Shown here: in pieces, positions 53,040-61,803 of the stretch | Layout: every line of letters begins with the position of its first letter | How positions within the stretch are numbered: the first letter of the stretch is position 1 | Assembly: GCF_052119645.1 (NCBI RefSeq) | Contig: NZ_JBGQOM010000005.1 | Location: forward strand, 248,001 to 312,000 | DNA from: Paraglaciecola sp030730205 | GTDB lineage: Bacteria; Pseudomonadota; Gammaproteobacteria; Enterobacterales; Alteromonadaceae | Length of the DNA: 64,000 bases | Direction: 5' to 3' | Position numbers and translations under genes: made by a program | The notes under the pieces: generated by a model | What the model was told of the DNA's origin: nothing | The model's database searches: none | Seen by the model: only the letters and a program-made list of their open reading frames with translations

Positions 53040-54293
53040 CTATTGTTCAAATAGGCGCGTGTAATTCACACGAGAAAATACCACTTCACTTTGGGTGATA
53101 TTAGCATCTTGATAAAATTGTGCCCAGTCAGCCGAGTTTTCAATATTACTCAAGGTGGCAGCATCTTGAGCTTGCAAATAATTACCAAACTTAAAGTAGG
53201 CGCCAGCACTATCGGCCACATTTTGACTAACTGTTTGATCAAATGCGGATACACTGACATAGCCAAAATTATTGATAATGCGCAAATCAAAATTATCGCC
53301 ACTTTGGATGGTTCCTAGGGCATGTTTCGTTTCGCCTGAACCGTCCTGTTTTGCTAAGCGGACATAAACATCAAATATGCCATTATTGGCGACACTGTCA
53401 ATAAAGCCAGACTCCCTTGAATCGGCGATATATACCTTTACGAGTGTACCTGTGTCGCCACCATGATGTTGAGCAACGATGAGTTTAGCGCCCACCGATA
53501 ACGTCGCGCTTACATTGGCGTAAAAGGTTTCATCAACCTCGGTCATTGCCACTCGTAAGTCTTTTTTAATCTTTAATTCGTGACGCCACCCTGAACCATT
53601 TGGCGAGACATACTGTGCTTTTAACGCATCAAAAACATAGTCATTGCCCACCAAGGGGTTGCCGCCTTCGTTATCCCAAAGGCTCATGTCGATAGACGAT
53701 TGAGTTGGAATATCTGGACTTGAGTTCATCTGCGGGGCGAGGCTACCACAACCATTTATTTGCACTTCAACGATGCTATTTAACGCTGAGCTGCTGTTTC
53801 CTGACCCAGTTAAGCGTAAATATCGTGCTGAGCTATCGACTAATTCAAGCCACTCAAAGGCCGCAACGGCGCCACTGGAGTGGGCGTCACTCAGTACGGA
53901 TGTCCAGTCAAGGTTGTTAGTCGATGTATGTATAGCAAAGTGATACTGATGTAAATTGCCTTGATACCACTGAATATTCATATCCCGAATTGTAGACTCT
54001 TCACCTAAGTCAAAGGTGATTGTTTTACCTATTCCATTCGACGCCCATCGAGATGTATTGGTGGTGTCACCATCAATGGCGTTTAACGGTCCTTTGTTAT
54101 CTAGCGAGCCTTCATCTGAGGCTGAAACAATGACGAGTGGGTTTGAGGTGCTGCATATTGTTGGTGTTGGTGCTGGTGTAAACGCGGGTGTTTCACTTTT
54201 AGTGGACTCGGCACTGCTGCCGCAACCAATAAACAAAGTACTCAACAATAGGCTGAGGCCCACACGAATGTTAGGTGAAGAATGTTTTTGCAT
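53040..54293 (-). CDS. Alginate-lyase-like (PL7/PL18-type) lipoprotein with discoidin/CBM32-like domain
   Basis: The 417-residue protein has a lipoprotein signal (lipobox cysteine at about residue 24, FIGC). An F5/8 type C (discoidin) carbohydrate-binding domain follows at about 45-180 (NAIDGDTTNTSRWAS, ITFDLGEESTIRDMNIQWYQG, ARYLRLTGSG). The C-terminal catalytic domain has the three signatures of the PL7 superfamily in variant form: RHELK for R-x-E-L-R, VAQHH for QIH, and YFKFGNYLQ for YFKAGxYxQ. It probably cuts alginate or a related polyuronate at the cell surface. A GntR/FadR-type palindrome lies upstream. Confidence 0.82.
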   Translation of the reverse strand: MQKHSSPNIRVGLSLLLSTLFIGCGSSAESTKSETPAFTPAPTPTICSTSNPLVIVSASDEGSLDNKGPLNAIDGDTTNTSRWASNGIGKTITFDLGEESTIRDMNIQWYQGNLHQYHFAIHTSTNNLDWTSVLSDAHSSGAVAAFEWLELVDSSARYLRLTGSGNSSSALNSIVEVQINGCGSLAPQMNSSPDIPTQSSIDMSLWDNEGGNPLVGNDYVFDALKAQYVSPNGSGWRHELKIKKDLRVAMTEVDETFYANVSATLSVGAKLIVAQHHGGDTGTLVKVYIADSRESGFIDSVANNGIFDVYVRLAKQDGSGETKHALGTIQSGDNFDLRIINNFGYVSVSAFDQTVSQNVADSAGAYFKFGNYLQAQDAATLSNIENSADWAQFYQDANITQSEVVFSRVNYTRLFEQ

Positions 54294-54637
54294 AGGGACT
54301 CGTTGACCGTCATATCTCTTTTAGCTCTGTTCTGCTGTGGATAAAAGTTATATGTTTTGGTTATGCTTGTTGGTATTACCAATAGTGTTATTTTGGATTC
54401 TAATGGTTAACCAAATGTTGCGTGGTGTCAATGATTTTGTTGACCAAATGTTATGGGTAAAAAGTGTCGGCTTCTCAGTAGAAGGGTAAATAGTTGAGTC
54501 GTTCATCCGCTGCTCTTGGATATTCATGTGCGTACGGATTGTGCTTTACGTCGCAGTGTGAGGACGACACCATGTTTAATGAGGCACAAAACTCAGATCA
54601 ATACGCGAGATGAATTAAGGTGGCCAATTCTAGCCCC
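54294..54637. other. Intergenic region upstream of the alginate-lyase-like gene
   Basis: Besides the palindrome at 54370-54382 it has TGGTTAACCA (54404-54413), whose ACCAAATGTT is repeated about 30 bp further on (GTTGACCAAATGTT, around 54440-54453). Nothing coding is visible, and the far part (54480-54637) shows nothing I recognise. Confidence 0.4.
54370..54382. promoter_or_regulatory. GntR/FadR-type palindrome upstream of the alginate-lyase-like gene
   Basis: TTGGTATTACCAA is a perfect 6+6 palindrome around one base. It fits the TGGT-N3-ACCA pattern bound by FadR-subfamily GntR regulators, including those of uronate pathways (UxuR/ExuR). It lies about 80 bp upstream of the start codon at 54293. 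Confidence 0.55.
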
Positions 54638-55930
54638 TCATTGACGAGGCTTGTTTTTTGCTTCTATCCACTGAGCCATATACTGCGTACTTTTGAATTG
54701 ATGATGTTGTAGCATCTGACCAATAAAATTATGCCCTCGATGTTTATTCAAGTTGAGCAATAACTCATTGATACGTGCCAACAAACTAGGGCGGATTTGC
54801 CGTTGATCAAAATGTTGTTCAAGCCAGCTAAAACCCAAACGTTGGCACGCTTGCCACCGTTTTTGATCTTGAAAAAGTGCCACTGCAGCCTCTGCAAAAG
54901 CCCTGGCAGTTTTATCTTGTCGTGCCACATCAAAATCAATACTGGCGCCGGGCCACTGCAAACCAAGTGGATTGATTGTTTTTTGCGCTGCGTGTCCCAT
55001 ACCTTCTGTGCCAATAGTGGTGGTGACGCTGGGTGTGCCGCACAGCATGGCTTCGCTTAATTTCCCTTTGATACCTGCACCAAAACGTAAGGGGGCTAAA
55101 CAGACTTTGGCATGTTTCATAACCTGCTCTGCGTCTTGTGCCCAGCCCTTGATCAAAAATCCTTGTTTAACATTATGCAGTTGGGTGGCCTTCGGTGGCG
55201 GGTACGCGCCGTATACATGCAATTCTGCTTGGGGCAGGTTTTTTCGGATCAGCGGCCAAATGGTGTTTTTAAGCCACAACACAGCATCCCAATTAGGCTC
55301 GTGTCTAAAATTACCCATGCAGATAAAGTGTTGGCGTTGGTCGTAAGGCAATACATTTTCAGTGAGGTGACTCAAAGCCAGCATAAAAGGTAAATGTAAT
55401 AGTAAGCGAGCAGGTACTTGATAATGTTCTTGCAACAACTGATATTCAAAATCAGAGATAATTAAAGCCAAATCACAGCGAAAAATAGCCGCTACTTCGC
55501 GTTTAGCTAACTCACTGTTGAAATCAATGGTGTTGAGTTCTCGCTCTTGTTTTAGGGCTTGATGACGAGCATTTCTCAGTGAATGCAAGTCTTCGGTATC
55601 TAGTACACGCAGGGCATTCGGGCAGTGCTGTGCTACACGCCAACCAAATTGTTCTTCAAGCATAAAGCGATCGAATAGGACGATATCGGGCTGTAATTGT
55701 CGAATGAATACATCAAAGCTACTGCAATTCAGAGCAATGGTGTGCTCGCTTATCCCCATGGCCTTGAGGTCTATTTTATGATCACCTTGCACAGCTGGAC
55801 TTGCAAAGGTGATGTGCCAACCTGCCTGTTGAAATGTGTTAAGTAAACTCAACATGTGTTTACCGGCAGCTGACGAATTTGGCTCTGGCCATACATACCC
55901 TAATACTAAAACGTGAATCGGCTTATTCAT
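54638..55930 (-). CDS. GT4-type glycosyltransferase
   Basis: The 430-residue protein has the GT-B layout. The N-terminus is VLVLGYVWPEPNSSAAGKHMLSLL, and the C-terminal nucleotide-sugar site is LRFGAGIKGKLSEAMLCGTPSVTTTIGTEGM with the family Glu. It probably adds a sugar to a polysaccharide, lipid or protein. The ATG shares one base with the stop of the upstream GGDEF gene (TAATG), so the two are translationally coupled. The acceptor is unknown. Confidence 0.88.
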   Translation of the reverse strand: MNKPIHVLVLGYVWPEPNSSAAGKHMLSLLNTFQQAGWHITFASPAVQGDHKIDLKAMGISEHTIALNCSSFDVFIRQLQPDIVLFDRFMLEEQFGWRVAQHCPNALRVLDTEDLHSLRNARHQALKQERELNTIDFNSELAKREVAAIFRCDLALIISDFEYQLLQEHYQVPARLLLHLPFMLALSHLTENVLPYDQRQHFICMGNFRHEPNWDAVLWLKNTIWPLIRKNLPQAELHVYGAYPPPKATQLHNVKQGFLIKGWAQDAEQVMKHAKVCLAPLRFGAGIKGKLSEAMLCGTPSVTTTIGTEGMGHAAQKTINPLGLQWPGASIDFDVARQDKTARAFAEAAVALFQDQKRWQACQRLGFSWLEQHFDQRQIRPSLLARINELLLNLNKHRGHNFIGQMLQHHQFKSTQYMAQWIEAKNKPRQ

Positions 55931-57183
55931 TATTTGGATACCTTTACACAGTTTCGCCCGGCTTTTTTCGCGGCATACAGGGCAATATCTGCTTGTTTCA
56001 TAACAGCGTTAAAATCACGGTAAAGTGTGGATTTTTGTGCCACGCCAAAACTGCTGGTAACGTTTACGATTTTATTTTTAGCGGCTATTTGAGGTTTACC
56101 ACCGGGCTTTTTAGCAGGGCGTGGCTGAGAGCGTAATGCAATGTCGTAGTCCGCTATCAGGCAGCGGATCGCTTCAATATGTGGCAGAACTTGCTCGGGT
56201 GTTTTATTGGCAAACAATAGAACAAATTCTTCGCCACCAAAGCGAAAAGCCTGCCCACCGCCGCTCACCTTTGACAGTTTACTGGCAACGAGTTTGAGTA
56301 CCTCATCACCCACATCGTGTCCATAGGTATCATTAAACTTTTTGAAATGATCAATATCAGACATTACCAATGTATATTTTCGGCCCAAGGTATCGACTTT
56401 TTGCATTAGCGCGCGCCGCGAAGGGATACCAGTCAGTTCATCCTTATATGCCATGAAAAAACTATCTCGAATAACCGCGTAAGCAATAATTACTGCCAAA
56501 GTACAGACCATTACTTGATTGAGTGTTTGCTCAGCAACAGCAAGTAACACTAAACAAGCTAGCCAACTTAACACCAAGATCACTTGGCTGTTAGTGAGAC
56601 GTATCACTAACATGATACAAGCTATAGTAGCGCTGATTAAAATAAGCATCACGTCGCTAGGCGTATACCACTGATAAAAACGGGGCCACAAGGTAAACAA
56701 CCAGCTTGTGCTGGGCATAACAACATATTGCTGCACCATAGGTGCTGCAGTGACCAGAGGCAATAGCCAGACTGCGACAAGCCCGGCACAGCCCAAAATC
56801 AAGAAGCTATAGATCAAATTACGCAACGAAAAGCCGCGGTCAATATCCAGCATTAACCAGCCCAACATCACAAGAATAAAACTACTTCTGGCGAAAATTA
56901 AACTGTCACTCGCCGGCCAGTGCGGCTCAATTGTTTGTAGGATAAAAAAGAGTACTAAGCTTAACCACACCAAACGGCTGCGTCCAAATTGCCATGCAAT
57001 AAGGGCGGCAATACCAAGGCAAATAGCGGGTAGCCAAGGTAGGCGGGTAAATGTACTACTGATTAACTGAGGATATAAAAAAAATAGGGTGCATGAACTT
57101 GCTAAAAGGATAAGAGGTAAAAAGCCTAATGTAAAAAGACGAGACAAACCCTGCAGGACAGATGCAAACACCACGAATAACAA
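55930..57183 (-). CDS. Membrane-bound diguanylate cyclase (GGDEF)
   Basis: The 417-residue protein has about eight N-terminal membrane helices (to about residue 245). A GGDEF domain follows, with the start ELTGIPSRRALMQK, SDIDHFKKFNDTYGHDVGD and an intact active site FRFGGEEFVLLF (about residue 312). It should make cyclic-di-GMP. The residues before GGEEF read SKVSGGGQAFRF, so the usual RxxD inhibitory site is absent. The start codon is TTG at 57183 without a clear ribosome-binding site. It is coupled to the glycosyltransferase downstream. Confidence 0.9.
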   Translation of the reverse strand: MLFVVFASVLQGLSRLFTLGFLPLILLASSCTLFFLYPQLISSTFTRLPWLPAICLGIAALIAWQFGRSRLVWLSLVLFFILQTIEPHWPASDSLIFARSSFILVMLGWLMLDIDRGFSLRNLIYSFLILGCAGLVAVWLLPLVTAAPMVQQYVVMPSTSWLFTLWPRFYQWYTPSDVMLILISATIACIMLVIRLTNSQVILVLSWLACLVLLAVAEQTLNQVMVCTLAVIIAYAVIRDSFFMAYKDELTGIPSRRALMQKVDTLGRKYTLVMSDIDHFKKFNDTYGHDVGDEVLKLVASKLSKVSGGGQAFRFGGEEFVLLFANKTPEQVLPHIEAIRCLIADYDIALRSQPRPAKKPGGKPQIAAKNKIVNVTSSFGVAQKSTLYRDFNAVMKQADIALYAAKKAGRNCVKVSK

Positions 57184-57597
57184 CTCAAAGGATTGAAAAG
57201 AAAGCGTATTGTAGATGAAAGAGTAAAGCGAAGTCCAAAGTCAATTGCATTTAATCTGTCCCTCAGCGCATTTTGCGTAAGCGCTTTAATGGAAATTGTA
57301 TTAACTAGGATAACAGCACAATAAACTCTACCCTAACCAGTAATCGAGGATATCTTTAAAGTTATTTTACCTAATGGATTAGTACCTACTGGATTAGTAC
57401 CTACTGGATTAGTCCACACTCAATATGACGATTTTAAAATTAGATTTAGACTAAGCCTGACAGTTTAAAATGAGCGAAAAACGGACTGTCAGGTTTCTTT
57501 GCACCACGATCTGTTCTACTGAGGTAGCGGTCTGTTCATAACATTCGAAATCAAGGCTTAGCCACTAAAAACGGTTGCCTTATCAAGCAGCCTTTCA
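57184..57597. other. Intergenic region between retropepsin and GGDEF genes
   Basis: It contains the tandem repeat at 57376-57413 and an 8-bp palindrome AAGCGCTT (57279-57286), which resembles the core of LacI-family operators and lies about 95 bp upstream of the GGDEF start. The remainder has no recognisable feature. Confidence 0.4.
57376..57413. repeat. Short tandem repeat, 15-bp unit
   Basis: GGATTAGTACCTACT occurs twice in direct succession (57376-57390 and 57391-57405), followed by a partial third copy GGATTAGT (57406-57413). The related CCTAAT just before suggests slippage. No gene overlaps it. Confidence 0.85.
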
Positions 57598-58509
57598 CTA
57601 TGGGCTTTTAATGAAAAGTTTAGCATTTGCTATATCAATAATACTGTTCAGTTGAACCAAGTGTTTATTGCCTAATATTCCAATCAGGGGGGGTTGGCCT
57701 TCAACGTTGACGGCATTCATTAATGCTGAAAAGTCAGTAATCAGGAAATCATCGATAACCATTTCATTACCAATCAAAACTTTCCCATTTCTAAATACCT
57801 TCATCGGTAGCTCAACACCCTCGGCAACAACAGTTTTAGCGGTAGGATGATTTTCTAACTGAAAACCGTATTGGATTAAAGCAGACTCATCCAAAATTAG
57901 TTCAGGAGCGCCAGTATCGACAAGGAGTCTAGCGATATTTCCACTCAACTGAATATCAACAAAATTAAACCCCATTGGTGATTTGTGTAGTTCAATAGTT
58001 TCATAATGAGCAGTGGTTGATTTGCTCAGCAATATCTCAATGTCATCTTTATTTTCTGGGATAAGCAGTTGTGCTTTTTTTACATCCAACAAAGCGTTCA
58101 AATGGGAAAGAGCATCATAACCAATAAGTCCCATGACATCAGGAGCAAATCTTCCAGAAGAATCATTAGAATAAATAGATTTAATATTCAACTGTGTTTG
58201 TCCAATCGAAAATTGTGATATGTCAACAGAAAATGTTTCAATTATTCCTGTTTCTTCGTCACCAATAGCCACACCATCAATTTTTTCTTTACCTTTAATT
58301 ATGCCAAAAACACTAAGTTTATTAGTATCAACTACGGTACCCGTTGCACCAGTATCAAGAATAAATTTTGCGTTAACCTGATTTATCGATGCGTCTATTT
58401 CAAAATAACCTTCATGAGTTTTATGGAGAGGAATAACCTGCATTTTTGCATTTAGCAAATGTGGAAAGGCTAACGAAATAGCGAACATAAATGATATGAA
58501 ATTTTTCAA
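57598..58509 (-). CDS. Secreted protein with two retropepsin-like aspartic protease domains
   Basis: The 303-residue protein starts with a signal peptide (KNFISFMFAISLAFPHLLNA). It then has two similar domains, each with an aspartic-protease triad: DTGATGTVVD (Asp52) and DTGAPELILD (about Asp197). Each is followed by a second strand (GLIGYDALSH; GILGNKHLV). In retropepsin-like folds two such halves can form one active site, as in pepsin. The TTG start has AAGGAAC 7 nt upstream. The substrate and role are unknown. Confidence 0.85.
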   Translation of the reverse strand: MKNFISFMFAISLAFPHLLNAKMQVIPLHKTHEGYFEIDASINQVNAKFILDTGATGTVVDTNKLSVFGIIKGKEKIDGVAIGDEETGIIETFSVDISQFSIGQTQLNIKSIYSNDSSGRFAPDVMGLIGYDALSHLNALLDVKKAQLLIPENKDDIEILLSKSTTAHYETIELHKSPMGFNFVDIQLSGNIARLLVDTGAPELILDESALIQYGFQLENHPTAKTVVAEGVELPMKVFRNGKVLIGNEMVIDDFLITDFSALMNAVNVEGQPPLIGILGNKHLVQLNSIIDIANAKLFIKSP

Positions 58510-58992
58510 GCAAAGTTCCTTTTTTATTTTTAAAGCTATGAGAGTCTAGCTTTCTATGTTGGTTCCCAACTTTCAATGGTTCGAAATTGTTTCGCTGAGG
58601 TTATTTTTACATCAATTTATCTTATGTCCGCTTTCTGCTTTAACCGCTAAGTTGGCCAACAAGCCATGACTGGCCGCTTTTGGCACAACGTTGACTGTCA
58701 GAGTAGTTAAATAGCACTTACTTTTAAATGTCAGATCAAATCTAACTACTGTAATTTATAAGCCTGTATTAGATTCTGTGTAACCGCCATTTAGTTAGTG
58801 TCCGTTTTGCGTTTATAGCTAACAAATACTAAAAAAGTATACTGCTAAATTTCCCAAACTCAGGGTATGCCTTGGCTATATTTTTTCTGCTAATGGGGTT
58901 TGTTTACTGGGTAGAACGTGGACAGCCGTATTTAGCCCTTAGATGACTTTCCACCTAGTTAAAAACCTTCACCTAAGCTGCCAAAAAGTTGC
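58510..58992. other. Intergenic region, nothing recognised
   Basis: An AT-rich stretch between two minus-strand genes. I found no coding frame with a ribosome-binding site, no repeat and no convincing terminator. The GG...AC pattern at about 58680 was considered as a sigma-54 site and rejected. Confidence 0.5.
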
Positions 58993-60099
58993 TTAGTCCC
59001 ACTGCATTTTCTTACGAATAAATGCACTCAGTTTTGTCGCGTTGGCGCGGTGCTGGGCTACTCGAGGATGTTGGCCGTAACCAGTAAAATCGAAAAACAA
59101 AGTATCAATTTTATTGTCACCTGCTTGGCGCATATTACTCACAGCTTGGCGCACGTAATTGGGCCATTTAGCGTCCTGTGTGGCGTCCATACTGCCTAAC
59201 GCACAAATAATTTGCGCATTGGGGTAACGAGCGCGAATGCTTCTGACAAATTGTTGATAATGAGTCACTCGTTCTTCGTCGGAAGGGAGGGGGTGTAAAC
59301 GTTTTTCCCGATCAATCAGCCACTTATCATTTTGCATCAGGTTTATTAACACGACATCGGGGGTCCATTGGGTAAAATCCCATTGAGTATCATTGTTACC
59401 CACCCCACTTAGCTGGTCGAAAAACTGCGGCATAATAAAGTCAAACCAGCTGATCATGACGCCAATCCCGCTTTGTGAAATTGTATGTAACTCTGCATTT
59501 AGCTCTCTGGCGGCAATTGCGCCATAGGCGAGATAGTTGTTTTTGTCGGATTTTAGATGATCAGGGCCATTATCCGCGCCTTCATTACCCATACCACTGG
59601 TGATTGAATCACCATAGATTTCTATTCGTCGTTTGGGTTTTTGTGGCGGTGGCAGCATAGTGGCACCGTCTACGATTTCAATTCCCTTAAACCGTGTGCC
59701 GCCTTCTTCGCCTTCAGTGCGTTTGTATATCTCAACACTGTGGCCTCCTTGATTCAGCGCAGTGCTAATCGTATAAGTATGTAATCCTTGTTTAGCCTGC
59801 AGCACATAAGGTGACTCAATGTCATTATCGATGATGATGTTGAAGTAGTTTTGGCCTTTCTCGTCATCTAACACGACAGAGAGTGAAGAACCACTAAAAT
59901 TGGCTTTAATGCTGGTGCCAGGCCACGTCACCAATGGGCTATCAGCTTGACTAAAATCGATGCGGCCGCTGTAAACATAATGGTTGTCGCGCGCAGGAAA
60001 GAATTGCGCAGCCAGAAGTTGAGACGAAGCAATACTTAATAACAGGATGGCAGTGGCATTTTTGCAAAATAGGGTGGGCAACATCAATTTTTTAGGCAT
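58993..60099 (-). CDS. SGNH esterase of the CE2 (acetylxylan esterase-like) family
   Basis: The 368-residue protein has a signal peptide (to about LAA, residue 31). An N-terminal beta-jelly-roll domain typical of CE2 follows (YVYSGRIDF, WPGTSIKANFSGSSLSVVL), then an SGNH domain with nucleophile Ser in IYGDSITSGMG (about residue 164) and the C-terminal His in GYGQHPRVAQH. CE2 enzymes remove acetyl groups from plant or algal polysaccharides, so it fits with the alginate-lyase-like gene in a carbohydrate-degrading lifestyle. The ATG at 60099 is used. Confidence 0.9.
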   Translation of the reverse strand: MPKKLMLPTLFCKNATAILLLSIASSQLLAAQFFPARDNHYVYSGRIDFSQADSPLVTWPGTSIKANFSGSSLSVVLDDEKGQNYFNIIIDNDIESPYVLQAKQGLHTYTISTALNQGGHSVEIYKRTEGEEGGTRFKGIEIVDGATMLPPPQKPKRRIEIYGDSITSGMGNEGADNGPDHLKSDKNNYLAYGAIAARELNAELHTISQSGIGVMISWFDFIMPQFFDQLSGVGNNDTQWDFTQWTPDVVLINLMQNDKWLIDREKRLHPLPSDEERVTHYQQFVRSIRARYPNAQIICALGSMDATQDAKWPNYVRQAVSNMRQAGDNKIDTLFFDFTGYGQHPRVAQHRANATKLSAFIRKKMQWD

Positions 60100-60262
60100 A
60101 AGTATCCAAGCAAATAAACATCTTTAGAAGCTTTCAATCTAAAACATTTAAGAAAAAAACGGAAACCCTAAGCAAAAAACATAAACGCGATTTTTTGCTT
60201 TTATTTGATCTGTGCAGTACGTGAACTGTGATACGCTCAAATTTTACCAGTTTGATTGAGTG

Positions 60263-61318
60263 ATGAAAGAAGCAACGAAGAACTCCGAGAAAAAAAGCCA
60301 CCATCTTGTCTTTGGCGCTGGTTTAATTGGCTGTTATTTAGGTGGTGTGTTGTCTCACGTCGGTTTGAGTGCCTTTCTGGTTTGCCGGCCGCTTATTCAA
60401 AAAAAATTGTCTGAGGGAATTACATTAACAGATTACCTAGGACATAAAAGTCCCGCTATCTCTTTAAAATTCATAGGACAAAATTCAAAAAACGCCTTAA
60501 CAGAAATTGATTTTTTATGGCTAACGGTTAAATGCACTGGTATTGAACAAGCAGTGAAAGACATGGCTCCTTATGTGAGTAAACAGACCGTGATTTTTTG
60601 CTGTCAAAATGGTTTAGGCTCTGAGGCGATGGTTAAACAGGCATTTCCTAACAACATTGTTTTGCGTGTTATGGTGCCTTTCAACGTGGTTGAGCTAAAC
60701 GCAGGGCACTATCATCGTGGCTCTCAGGGGACGCTGACCATTGAGTCTATACCAGCAACTGAGCGGGTAGTTCAGGGGCTAATGAATAACATGCAATGCG
60801 ATTTTCTGCAGGTCACAAATAGCCATGATATGTCGGCTTTGTTGTGGGCAAAGTTACAACTTAATCTGGGTAACAGTATTAATGCTTTGGCTGATATACC
60901 GGTAAAAGCAATGTTAGAGCAACGGGCTTATCGCTTGGTTATCGCTAAATTAATGCGTGAATTACTTGCAGTCACTGATGCAATGTCGATTGTCTTACCC
61001 AAAGTTACCTCCTTGCCTGCCCACTGGTTACCTGCCGTACTGAGTTTGCCTGACTTTTTGTTTAAACGGGTAGCTAACACCATGCTGGCGATTGACCCCA
61101 AGGTTCGTACTTCAATGTGGTGGGATGTATCTCAAAATAAATCAACAGAAATTGATTATTTAAATGGCGCCATTGTTGAACAAGCAAGGAGGCTAAATAT
61201 TGATACGGCTGCTAATCAAAAAATCATTGCACTTATAAAAGGTATAAAAATACAGGGTGAAAATAAAGATAGGCAGCCGCCGATTGATGGAATTAGACTA
61301 CTAAAAATGTTGGATTAG
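60263..61318 (+). CDS. 2-dehydropantoate 2-reductase (ketopantoate reductase) family protein
   Basis: The 351-residue protein has a Rossmann start HHLVFGAGLIGCYLGGVLSHVG and the ApbA/PanE elements FLWLTVKCTGI, CCQNGLGSEAMVKQAFPNN and ALLWAKLQLNLGNSINAL. The C-terminal helical domain has SMWWDVSQNKSTEIDYLNGAIV, with the Lys-Ser-Thr-Glu substrate motif. It may be the pantothenate enzyme PanE or one of the many paralogues acting on other 2-keto acids. The ATG at 60263 is preferred to the preceding GTG at 60260. Confidence 0.85.
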   Translation: MKEATKNSEKKSHHLVFGAGLIGCYLGGVLSHVGLSAFLVCRPLIQKKLSEGITLTDYLGHKSPAISLKFIGQNSKNALTEIDFLWLTVKCTGIEQAVKDMAPYVSKQTVIFCCQNGLGSEAMVKQAFPNNIVLRVMVPFNVVELNAGHYHRGSQGTLTIESIPATERVVQGLMNNMQCDFLQVTNSHDMSALLWAKLQLNLGNSINALADIPVKAMLEQRAYRLVIAKLMRELLAVTDAMSIVLPKVTSLPAHWLPAVLSLPDFLFKRVANTMLAIDPKVRTSMWWDVSQNKSTEIDYLNGAIVEQARRLNIDTAANQKIIALIKGIKIQGENKDRQPPIDGIRLLKMLD

Positions 61319-61371
61319 TCATCTTAGCTTTTGTAAAGTCAGCTGTAGATAATTAGAAAGGGCGTAAGGAT

Positions 61372-61758
61372 ATGAACCAAAGCACATTTCACACCGAACT
61401 GTTTGAGCTTATGCCGGTCCCCATTGCCATTACAAAGTCCATTGAAAATAGCACCAATGCGGCAATTGTTTATATTAATCAATGTTTTTTAGACGAATTA
61501 GGCTGGGATATAAACGACATTCCAGATAAAAACACGTGGTGGACCAAGGCCTATCCTGATGAAGACTATCGTAAGGTAGTTGAACGGCAGTGGGAATTAG
61601 TCACGAGTAATGCAGCGGATAACAATGAAAAAACCGTTAGCATTGTGGTTAATATTGTCACTAAATATGGTGATATAACGCGTTATAAAGTTTCAACCTT
61701 GCTTGATGACTATTTAAATGAAGGCTGCAAGGTATCGGTATTTACTCGTGTAGCCTGA
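61372..61758 (+). CDS. Stand-alone PAS-domain protein
   Basis: The 128-residue protein is one PAS domain with no attached effector. It has LFELMPVPIAITKSIEN, IVYINQCFLDELGWDINDI, NTWWTKAYPDEDYRKVVERQWELV and a final sheet (YGDITRYKVSTLL). It could bind a small ligand or a protein partner. AAGGAT lies just before the ATG. It lies 53 bp after the ketopantoate-reductase-like gene, so cotranscription is possible. Confidence 0.8.
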   Translation: MNQSTFHTELFELMPVPIAITKSIENSTNAAIVYINQCFLDELGWDINDIPDKNTWWTKAYPDEDYRKVVERQWELVTSNAADNNEKTVSIVVNIVTKYGDITRYKVSTLLDDYLNEGCKVSVFTRVA

Positions 61759-61767
61759 GCAAGCGTA

Positions 61768-61797
61768 TGGTGTGCCAGTGAATTTTTTGGCACACCA
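61768..61797. terminator. Hairpin between the PAS gene and cysZ
   Basis: TGGTGTGCCA and TGGCACACCA form a 10-bp stem around a T-rich loop, located 9 bp after the PAS gene stop. It lies between convergent genes. No strong T run follows. Confidence 0.6.
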
Positions 61798-61803
61798 AGG
61801 CAT

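Noticed and set aside
58676..58695. TTGGCACAACGTTGAC as a third sigma-54 element
   Set aside because: After GG-N10 the dinucleotide is AC, not GC, and no plus-strand gene follows.
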